Part shown: positions 1 to 8,200 of the stretch, piece after piece
Numbering within the stretch: the first letter of the stretch is position 1
Layout: each line of letters opens with the position of its first letter
NCBI GenBank assembly: GCA_025210375.1
Contig: JAOASB010000012.1
Coordinates: 1 to 64,000, forward strand
Reading direction: 5' to 3'
Length of the DNA: 64,000 nt
Source: Maledivibacter sp.
GTDB lineage: Bacteria; Bacillota; Clostridia; Peptostreptococcales; Caminicellaceae
Notes under the pieces: model-generated
Database searches by the model: none
Told to the model about the DNA's origin: nothing
Seen by the model: the letters and a program-made list of their open reading frames with translations, nothing else
Program-made: the position numbers and the translations under genes

Positions 1-2
1 AA

Positions 3-749
3 TACGATTATGATGATATTGTTAGAGGAGAGAGTGAATTAATAGCATCATTAGATTTAGAACTAATACCTAATATTAGAAATATCCCGGGAACGGATAT
101 AGATGCATATAAGGTAGTTGGAGATATAGCAAGGGAAGTAGGACATCATGCAAAGGAAGCTATATCTGAACTTGGGAATAAAGCAGGTTACTTAGTCCAT
201 CCTTTAATGGCTGGAGCCGCAGCAGCGGGCTATGTATGGCATAAATCTACAATCTATGCTGGAGATCCAACAGAAGAAGAATTAAGGCTAAATGAAGTCA
301 AAGGTGGAACAAATGAAAGTGAAGAAACAGATAATGAGTATGAAATTGGTAATAGTGGGGAGACGGGTGGAGCTAATACCAAAACTGGCAAACAACCAGG
401 ACCAACTATTGATCCTAATACAGGATGTGAAGTAGAAACTATATATGTTGACCCCGATGGTAATGCTATGATAAAACCAAAAGATGGAGGATTTAATTCT
501 GGGGGATATAGGGGATTAGATACAGAAACCACTTATCCTAATGGATCTTCATACCAGAGGAATAATCCCAATGGTCATGTAAATAGCCCTGGAATAAACC
601 ATGGTCATGGTCATTTACCAGGAACAGGACCTGGTAGAGGAGGGACAGGCCCATCAATTGATGTTCATGGTAATGAAGTTCCATACAATAGTCCTGATGC
701 ACATTGGCCAACATACCCATACGGTTTCATAGAACGTATAATTATGTAA
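3..749 (+). CDS. C-terminal part of a polymorphic toxin / RHS-type secreted protein (5' end outside window)
   Basis: The reading frame is open from the first bases, so the gene begins upstream; an internal ATG at 207 is not a convincing start because it lacks a ribosome binding site. The visible 248 residues contain a short Ala/Gly-rich hydrophobic stretch (MAGAAAAGYVWH), a Glu/Asn/Gly-rich linker and a terminal block rich in His, Gly and Pro (GHGHLPGTGPGRGGTGPS, then NSPDAHWP, roughly 598-722). A variable tail after a linker, followed at once by a small gene, is the usual layout of polymorphic toxin C-termini. The His/Gly block recalls a toxin-tip domain seen at the ends of RHS/WapA-like proteins (possibly polymorphic toxin type 24), but I cannot assign the family firmly. 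The RHS remnant at 1380 supports a toxin-locus context. Confidence 0.55.
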   Translation, partial: YDYDDIVRGESELIASLDLELIPNIRNIPGTDIDAYKVVGDIAREVGHHAKEAISELGNKAGYLVHPLMAGAAAAGYVWHKSTIYAGDPTEEELRLNEVKGGTNESEETDNEYEIGNSGETGGANTKTGKQPGPTIDPNTGCEVETIYVDPDGNAMIKPKDGGFNSGGYRGLDTETTYPNGSSYQRNNPNGHVNSPGINHGHGHLPGTGPGRGGTGPSIDVHGNEVPYNSPDAHWPTYPYGFIERIIM

Positions 750-778
750 TTTTACTAAGAAAAGGAAGGTAATATAGT

Positions 779-1066
779 ATGTTTAAGAATGCAGAAGTTG
801 TTAAAGAAGGGATATGTAAATATAGTGAATCTGTTGAATATAAAGTTAGAATTGTTAAATGGCACATACTTTATGGAACTGGAGATTATGAAGATTTACC
901 AGAATTATCAGATGATAAAGAAGTTGAGTGTTATTACGTTTTACAAGAATCAATTATGGATAAAGGCAAATTTGCAACATCAAGAGGTGGTTTCTCAACA
1001 GTTCAAGAAGCTATGGAAGATGTAGAATCTAGTACGCATCAGAACATAGAATGGCTAAAAATGTGA
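779..1066 (+). CDS. Candidate immunity protein for the upstream toxin tip
   Basis: A 95-residue soluble, acidic protein with no signal peptide or membrane segment. It starts at ATG 779, with AAGGAAGG about 9 bases upstream, 29 bases after the stop of the toxin-like gene. Small cytosolic proteins directly downstream of toxin tips are usually cognate immunity proteins. That role is inferred from position and size only; I recognise no family. The C-terminal half (FSTVQEAMEDVESSTHQN) looks helical. The DNA beyond the gene is decayed, so the pair may be a relic cassette, although both frames are intact. Confidence 0.5.
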   Translation: MFKNAEVVKEGICKYSESVEYKVRIVKWHILYGTGDYEDLPELSDDKEVECYYVLQESIMDKGKFATSRGGFSTVQEAMEDVESSTHQNIEWLKM

Positions 1067-1322
1067 CAACGGTTACGGTGACACAGAAGGACGGAGGTTT
1101 TACATCATACTAAACAAATATACATACGATTCCGCTAGATAGATAACAAAGGGATTAAATAAACCATTCTGACTGTTCTACTGGTTGCTACGATGTAATA
1201 GACATGCTTAGAGGCTAAAAACATCCAGCACATGGGGACATTAACCTATTCACTAAAAGAATTATGGCTGTTTATCGGCGACCAATTTTAGTAGTATTTT
1301 GAGTAAAAATATTTGTACTATT
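1067..1322. other. Non-coding or decayed stretch between immunity gene and terminator
   Basis: About 250 bases with stops in all frames and no recognisable gene, RNA or repeat. It lies between the toxin/immunity pair and RHS debris and is probably degraded accessory DNA. Confidence 0.4.
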
Positions 1323-1367
1323 AACCCTATGAAATGATATTTCTCATTTTGTGGGGTTGTTTTATTT
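1323..1367 (+). terminator. Putative intrinsic terminator
   Basis: AACCCTATGAAATGA pairs, with G-U wobbles, with TCATTTTGTGGGGTT, and a T-rich run (GTTTTATTT) follows. It would end transcription from the toxin/immunity pair. Confidence 0.55.
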
Positions 1368-1379
1368 CAGGGGAGTACA

Positions 1380-1523
1380 CAGTGCCTAGTGAAAGGAGTG
1401 CCCAGGGAACGGGCGAATAATCCACTTAGTTTGAATTTGAATACTTATTGTGTGAATAATCCCATACAGTATTATGATCCTACAGGGCACTATTCATCAA
1501 AACATGATGAGAAAACCCCATGA
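1380..1523 (+). pseudogene. RHS-core C-terminal remnant
   Basis: In frame 1416 the DNA reads NNPLSLNLNTYCVNNPIQYY, then DPTGH, ending at TGA 1521-1523. This closely matches the signature at the end of RHS repeat cores (NPLSLN.YTYC.NNP..Y.DPTGH), where the variable toxin tip normally begins. There is no start codon or RBS and only about 45 codons remain, so it is a fragment. It overlaps, in another frame, the start of the VirB4-like fragment, which marks a recombination joint near 1500. Confidence 0.75.
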
Positions 1524-2003
1524 AGATGCTCCTATTATGAAAGACCTATATCAGTTAATCCTAGAAAAAACCAAAAAAGCAGCAGAATACAAAGAACTAG
1601 CGACACTCCTTAAAGACATAGCAATAGGTGGAGATTCTTTTCTATTCAGAGGACATAGCAGTATAAAAGTAGAGTCAAGATGTGTATGCTTAGATACCTT
1701 TTCTCTTCAAAATGCCAGTGATAATATAAATAAAACACAATATTTTAACTTACTTACATGGTGTTGGGATATCATGACCAAAGACAGAACAGAATCAGTT
1801 TTATTAATAGCCGACGAAAGCTATCCAATGATTAATCTAAGAGTGCCACAATCTTTAATATTCCTAAGAGATGTGGCAAAACGAGCAAGAAAATATGAAT
1901 CCGGGTATCCCATTCAGTAGTAGATTTTCTAGCACCTAATATCAAAATGTACGGACAGGCATTACTTGACATATCATGCTTTTTAGAAGAGCAGTACAAA
2001 TAA
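1474..2003 (+). pseudogene. VirB4/TraE-type conjugative transfer ATPase fragment, frameshifted
   Basis: Frame 1474-1920 encodes GGDSFLFRGHSSIKV, VCLDTFSLQNASDN, the Walker B-like LLIADESYPMI and VPQSLIFLRDVAKRARKYES. This is the C-terminal nucleotide-binding half of VirB4/TrsE-like ATPases of integrative conjugative elements. At 1917-1920 the frame breaks: homology continues in another frame (VVDFLAPNIKMYGQALLD, from 1917) and then stops at 2001. The Walker A half is missing and no RBS precedes it. It is therefore a dead fragment of a conjugative element. The first residues (about 1474-1515) belong to the fused RHS debris rather than to the ATPase. Confidence 0.8.
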
Positions 2004-2337
2004 AGCGGTCATTTAGAACTAATAGCTGAGCATTACAAAATGAAAAAAATTAACAACGGATATAGATATGACGATATATCCTATGAAGGAATGCATTCAA
2101 CAAACCAAACCTTATGAGCTATCGTTCTTACAAAAGGCGAAAACAAAAGGAATAGATTACAATCTTATATTAAGTAGAAGTTGTTAATCATAAGATGTTC
2201 AAAAGCATATTAGACTTAGTAGAAAAAGCAAATTAATCTATAAATCAAAGTGATTAGAAATAGCCTTAAAGAACAATTACTTTTTAGAATTAATAAAAGC
2301 TTGAACCAGAAATATAATCAGGACATTTAGTAAAAAG
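2004..2337. other. Degraded accessory DNA
   Basis: Short frames with stops, including a 44-codon stretch around 2070-2190 with no recognisable family. It looks like further decay of the mobile-element segment. The next intact gene follows directly. Confidence 0.4.
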
Positions 2338-2349
2338 GTGGTTTTACTT

Positions 2350-4131
2350 GTGAAAAAAATTATAGTAACAGCTCTATTACTAGTGTTGATATTAATAGGA
2401 TTTTTTTATGAAGGGAATAGTGAAGAACCATATAATAGAAATTTTGAGTTTGAATATTATGAAGATGAAAGTAATCAGATGGAGTTTGATCAAGTAAAAG
2501 ATAAATTCTACAGTAGTGAAGAGAAAATCAACTATACAGGTGATTTTAGTTTTGGCAATAGCACATCCACTTATTGGATAAGGATGAAGATAATAAATAG
2601 AGATTTTAAAGGGAAAGAGTATATATCTATATATAATCCAACAGTGAAAGAAGCCATTGCATTTTTACCTCAAAGGGATAAAGAAGGATATAGAAAGTTA
2701 TCGTCGGGTTGGGGTTATGGTAATCATAAGCAAGATGAAAGATTTTTTTATCCCGTATTCAAAATGAATGAGGGATTTGAAAGACATGAGTACATATACC
2801 TAAAAGTACATTCGAAATTTACGCAGAATTATAGAATCACATTTTTATCAAGTGATGAATTTGAAAATATTAAACGTAAGTATCTACTCCTATATGGTGT
2901 CCTTTTTGGAGTTTTAATAGCTGTCATGATTCAAAACTTTGTCATGTTTATTCAACTTAAAAATAGAGCGTATTTATTTTACTTATTATATACTGCTTCT
3001 ATGATGATTTATCAAGGAAATCTATGTGGCATATATAATGTATTTATACCTGAAAAGGCTTATGGAATAATGAATAACACCATCATATTATCACTTGTGG
3101 GCATGGGTATGATAGTTGTATTTTTTAGAGAATTTTTTCAGACAAAAGATAAATTAAGAACCTACGATAAGTTATTAAAAGGGATATTGATAATTTATGG
3201 TAGTAGCATTATTTTGTTCAGCATAATTGAGCAACCGACAATAGCTAATTTTTACGCACACAATATGGCAAGCATAGGAGCTGTCATTATGATGATGGCA
3301 ACGGTAAAAGCATTTAAAGCAGGTATGCCTCAAGCTAAACTGTTTCTATTAGGATGGACATGTATGAGTGTAAGTATGATATTAAGCTTATTTAGGAATT
3401 TAGGTCTTGTTTCTAACAATATTATAACCCTGCATCTTGTGTTGATTACGATATCCCTACAAGCTATCTTCATATCCATTGATTTAATAAGACAATATCA
3501 AAAAGTAGAAAGTGATGCAAGATCCTATGAATTTGCTTTTTTACATGCTCAGATAAAACCCCACTTTTTATACAATACACTAAATGTTATTAGCAGTTTA
3601 TGTAAAATAGATAGTGAAAAAGCAAGAGAGACAGTACTAGACTTAGCCGATTTACTAAGACATTTATTTGATATTTCAGTAGATAAAAAAGTAATATCCC
3701 TTAAAGATGAAATGGAATGTGTAAAAGCCTATGTACGAATAGAACAAATTAGGTTTAGAAATAAATTAACCATGACATATAATATAGATGATGACATGGA
3801 TTTTAACCTACCGCCACTTGTTATACAGCCATTAGTAGAAAATGCTATCATTCATGGTATTAGAAAAAATAAAGGGACAAGTCATGTCATACTAAGTATC
3901 AAGGAAACCGAAGAGGGGTATAGAATACAAGTTGGAGATGATGGTATAGGTATGACAGGAGAAATGATAACGGGTTTAATGAAAGGGAAAAGATATAAAG
4001 AAAAAGGAATTGGGATTGCAAATATTAACAAAAGACTATATGAACTCTACAAACAAAAACTAGATATAAAAAGTACATTAGGAGAAGGAACAACTGTTTC
4101 ATTTCTAGTACCAAAGGGGATGGATAAATAA
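2350..4131 (+). CDS. Sensor histidine kinase, 7TMR-DISM type with LytS/YesM-like kinase domain
   Basis: A 593-residue membrane sensor kinase. An N-terminal signal/TM segment leads to an extracytoplasmic region (about 25-175) resembling the 7TMR-DISM extracellular jelly-roll domain, then seven membrane helices (about 180-380). A His_kinase domain follows with HAQIKPHFLYNT (phospho-acceptor His near 405) and a HATPase with an N box (LVENAIIHGI) and G box (GDDGIGM). I chose GTG 2350 because AAAGGTGG ends 9 bases before it; GTG 2338 lies inside that ribosome binding site. The stop overlaps the ATG of the response regulator (TAATG), so the two are translationally coupled and form a two-component pair. 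The signal is unknown; sugar or cell-envelope ligands are typical for the extracellular fold. Confidence 0.9.
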   Translation: MKKIIVTALLLVLILIGFFYEGNSEEPYNRNFEFEYYEDESNQMEFDQVKDKFYSSEEKINYTGDFSFGNSTSTYWIRMKIINRDFKGKEYISIYNPTVKEAIAFLPQRDKEGYRKLSSGWGYGNHKQDERFFYPVFKMNEGFERHEYIYLKVHSKFTQNYRITFLSSDEFENIKRKYLLLYGVLFGVLIAVMIQNFVMFIQLKNRAYLFYLLYTASMMIYQGNLCGIYNVFIPEKAYGIMNNTIILSLVGMGMIVVFFREFFQTKDKLRTYDKLLKGILIIYGSSIILFSIIEQPTIANFYAHNMASIGAVIMMMATVKAFKAGMPQAKLFLLGWTCMSVSMILSLFRNLGLVSNNIITLHLVLITISLQAIFISIDLIRQYQKVESDARSYEFAFLHAQIKPHFLYNTLNVISSLCKIDSEKARETVLDLADLLRHLFDISVDKKVISLKDEMECVKAYVRIEQIRFRNKLTMTYNIDDDMDFNLPPLVIQPLVENAIIHGIRKNKGTSHVILSIKETEEGYRIQVGDDGIGMTGEMITGLMKGKRYKEKGIGIANINKRLYELYKQKLDIKSTLGEGTTVSFLVPKGMDK

Positions 4132-5021
4132 TGAAAGCCATATTAATAGATGATGAATATTATGCATTAAAAGGACTTGAAATGGAACTATTAGAATTAG
4201 GAGATATTGATGTTGTTGGTATGTATGAAGATGAAAGTATAGCCCTTGAAGAGGTCGAAAAGCTTAAACCAGATATCGTTTTTCTAGATATTAACATGCC
4301 AGAGATAAAAGGCACATCATTATTTACACAGATAAAAAAAGTATGTCCATTGACACAAATTGTATTCGTTACAGCTTATGATGAATATGCTGTTGAAGCC
4401 TTTGAATTAAATGCTTCCGATTATATTGTAAAACCTATACGTAAAGAAAGACTACAAAAGACCATCAAACGATTGAAAAATAGTAATAAAACAGAAGAAA
4501 AAAGCAGTGGTAATAACAAAATATCTATCAAGTGCCTTGGTGCATTTTCTATAAAAATGAATGGTACTGTATTGAATATTAATTGGAGAACAAAAAAAGT
4601 AGAAGAATTAATCGCTTACTTAGCCTGTTGCCGAGGTGAATTTATCCCTAAAGCTAAGATTGCAGGTGTATTATGGCCGGATTTGGAAACATCTAAAAGC
4701 AAGTCAAATCTATACTTAACTTACCATTACTTAAAAAAACAATCCGAGCAAAATGGTTTTGATTTCCCAATAGAGTCTATCAAAGGCAAGATGAGAATTA
4801 AGATGGAGGAAGTAGATATTGATATAGATAGGTTTATAAAAGATGTTGAGAATATAGGTGCAATTAACAAGGAAAATATCCATAAAGCATATGAAATTTT
4901 AAGATATTATTCAGAACCACTTTTAGATGGACAATACTACGAATGGATTAGAGAAAAAGAGTATTCATTAACATTACTATATGACCAATTGAAAAATAGA
5001 ATTAATGAGTTTGTTAGCTGA
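4131..5021 (+). CDS. Response regulator with SARP/BTAD-type transcriptional output
   Basis: 296 residues. The receiver domain (1-120) has the acidic pocket D7/D8, phospho-acceptor D53 (VFLDINMP), the conserved T in VFVTAYD and K in DYIVKPI. The C-terminal half (about 130-290) has a winged-helix start (IKCLGAFSIKMNG) followed by RTKKVEELIAYLACCRGEFI and a helical tail like bacterial transcriptional activator (BTAD/SARP) domains. This output differs from the LytTR domain that often accompanies LytS-like kinases. It is coupled to the kinase by a 1-base overlap. A terminator follows, then the giant SLH protein gene, a plausible but unproven target. Confidence 0.88.
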   Translation: MKAILIDDEYYALKGLEMELLELGDIDVVGMYEDESIALEEVEKLKPDIVFLDINMPEIKGTSLFTQIKKVCPLTQIVFVTAYDEYAVEAFELNASDYIVKPIRKERLQKTIKRLKNSNKTEEKSSGNNKISIKCLGAFSIKMNGTVLNINWRTKKVEELIAYLACCRGEFIPKAKIAGVLWPDLETSKSKSNLYLTYHYLKKQSEQNGFDFPIESIKGKMRIKMEEVDIDIDRFIKDVENIGAINKENIHKAYEILRYYSEPLLDGQYYEWIREKEYSLTLLYDQLKNRINEFVS

Positions 5022-5034
5022 AAATAATAAAATA

Positions 5035-5080
5035 AAAATCCTAGAAAATGTTAAAACAACGGCATTTTCTAGGATTTTTT
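5035..5080 (+). terminator. Intrinsic terminator after the two-component genes
   Basis: AAAATCCTAGAAAATG (5035-5050) pairs perfectly with CATTTTCTAGGATTTT (5063-5078) across a 12-base loop and runs into a T tract. Confidence 0.9.
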
Positions 5081-5215
5081 TATGCCAAAACTTTGTATAT
5101 TTGTAGTTTTGCAAAGGGTTTGTAAAGGTACTGTAGTGTATAATAAACATCATTTTAAAATAGAGGGAATGGCCTTGCAAAAACCAAGAATACACAGGAA
5201 AAGGAGTTAAGAAGA

Positions 5216-8200
5216 ATGATAAGAATATCTAGGAACAAAATAGTAACGTATATAATGGCAGTAGCTATTATAGTATCTAGTATATTTCCAAATGTAGCAT
5301 TTGCACAAACCAATGATAAGGAAATATTTAGTGATATAAATGGACACTGGGCGGAAGATACCATTATAAAACATGCCAAGAAAGGTATGCTAAAAGGATA
5401 TCCAGATGGTACATTCAAACCAGATCAAGGGATGAAGCGTTGTGAACTCATATCCGTTATTAACCGTTACTTTGGACTAAAAAATAAATCCAATGATAAC
5501 TATAACGATATTAATGAAAAAGCTTGGTATGCAGAAGATACAGCAAAGGCAAAATACTATGACTATGTGAAGGGTTTAACCGCAGAACCGAACAAAGAAG
5601 CAACAAGGGATGATGTTATTGGCATGCTGGCCCTCATATTAGATATGGAAGAACAATCAAAAACAAATAAATCAATAACTTATAGTGATATAGAAAATCT
5701 AGCGGAAGAAAATCGTAACAATATAAAGGAATTCTCTAAGATGGGTTATATACAAGGCTACCCAGACGGAAAATTCAAACCGAACAAAGTAATCAATAGA
5801 GCAGAAATACTAGCAATAACTGAAGCGGTATTAGGATACATCGTAACAAGTCAAGAAGACTTAAAAAACATTCCAAAGGATGCAAAGAAGATAACCATTA
5901 TAAACCCTGATATAACAATAGAAAACTTAGAAACAGAGGCGGATATATATATCAGTGCAGGAGTAAATGGAAAACTAAATATTAAAGATAGTAAACTAAA
6001 AGGCAAAGTAGAAATAGAGGGAGGAACAGAGAAAAATCCTATCCAGCTTGAAAATGTAGAAGTAGGTAAGCTTATCATAACAAAGGCAAAGGAAAAGCCA
6101 ACAATAAATATGGTGAGTACAAATGTAAAAGAAGTAAAAGTAAAATCAGAAGCTACCATAAACACCGATAAAAAGTCAGTAATAAAAAAAGCAGATATTA
6201 GGTCAAAATCCAATTGGACAGGACAAGGAAAAATTCAAAAAGCCTATGTAAAAACAAAAGATGTAACCATAGAAAAGAAACCACAATATGTAGAAGTAAG
6301 CGATAAAAAAATATCTGTAACAATAGGCAAAAAAGATATTACCTATAAAACGGATGATAAAAGACCATACAGTGGAGGGAGTAATTCAGGCTCACAGCAA
6401 CCTACCAAGACAAACATTACAAAAGTAAATATAGCAGGGCAAATAAAACAAGGAGAAACACTAACTGCTAATATTTCACCTGCACGAGCAACAGCAACCT
6501 ATAAGTGGCAAAGAGAAGAAGTGGCAGGAACTTATATAGACATAGTAAAGGCAACGGCATCTACATATACACTAACAGTAGATGACGTAGGCAAAAATAT
6601 ACGTGTAGTAGCAACAGGAACAGGAAACTACAAGGGAGAAATAACTAGCCAGACAGTGGGAGTTATACTAAACAATGACCCAATAGCAATAAAAATAAAG
6701 GATGGCTGGATACCCGTAGCAAGCAAAGAAGAACTAAAACAGATCAACAGTAATACTGACCAAACATTTGGATTAGGTACGAAGTACGAAGATACCTACA
6801 CAGGTGGAATGGATAAAAAATATATGCTCGTAGCGGATATTGACTTAGTAGGCGAAAATTTTGAACCAATTGGATACTATAAGGAAAGCCCGATAGCCTT
6901 TACAGGAAAATTCACAGGAGAAGGATATACCATCAGTAATCTAACCATAGAAAGAGATGAAGAATATCAAGGATTCTTTAGTAAACTAGGACAAGGTGCA
7001 GAGATAACCCATATAAATATTGACACAGTAAAGATGAAAACATCATCCTATTCAGGGGTATTAGCGGGTGCATCAGATGGGGCAAGGATTGCAGACAGTG
7101 AAATCAAACATGTGGATTATAATCTTTTTCCTGTTAAGTTTCACGGTGAATGGAAAAGTGCTATAGGTGGATATATAGGAGATAGCACTAGTACAGTATT
7201 TGAGAACCTAAAGGTAGAAGATTTTCAATTAGTACTTGATGAAGATTCCATTGAGATTTGGGCAAAAAATCTAGGTGGACTTTCAGGTATAGTCGATGGT
7301 GGAACGGTAAAAGGGTGTACAATCAAAGATATTACTCTAAGAGCAGAAGATGATATCACTAAAAATAATTATTCTTTTAGATTAATGGGAGGCTTAATAG
7401 GGCAGCTAAATAATTCAACCAGTGAATTACTTAAAATAGTGGATAACAAAGTAGAAAATCTTGATATGAAGATAAGTGGATGGGCAATTGGAGATAATTC
7501 AGGTGGATTAATCGGCGAAATTAATAACTCGAAAGAATCTAAGGTTCCTACCAATGGAGATATTTGTATCAGCGATTGTCAGGTGACAGGTACCATTCAA
7601 GGTGGGGGTGGAGTTCGTACATCCTATGGAACAACTCTTGCAGGAGGTTTGATTGGTATAGTAGATGGCACAGGGACACCAATGGGTAAAATAGAAATTA
7701 GTAATTCAAATACCTCTGTAAGAATGTATGACTTCCTAAAGAGCCCTGGTTATTTAGATACAGCAATAGCACAAGATGGAGTAGGCGGTTTTGCAGGGCG
7801 ATTAATAAATGTAAAGATAGATAACTGCTATGCAACAGGTGATATGGGTAAATTTGGTGATTTTGATCCTGATTCAGGTAGTGGAGTTAAAATCGATGAA
7901 GATGCAGTAATGGCAGGTTTTGTAGGTTGGATACAAGATAGTATAGTAGAAGATAGCTATGCAATTGGAGATATTTATGGTTCAACGTATAGCGCAGGAT
8001 TTGCTAGTGCGACCATGAACAGTAAGATAAGTCGTTGCTATGCTACAGGGGATATAAATAGTAAGATAAGTACTACAAGTTGGATAGGTGGTTTTATTGC
8101 TTGGACAATTGCAGAAAATCATATACAAGATAGTTATGCAACCAGCGATGTTAACAGTGGGCATGAATCCGGAAATTTTATAGGGTTTGAATCAGGAACA

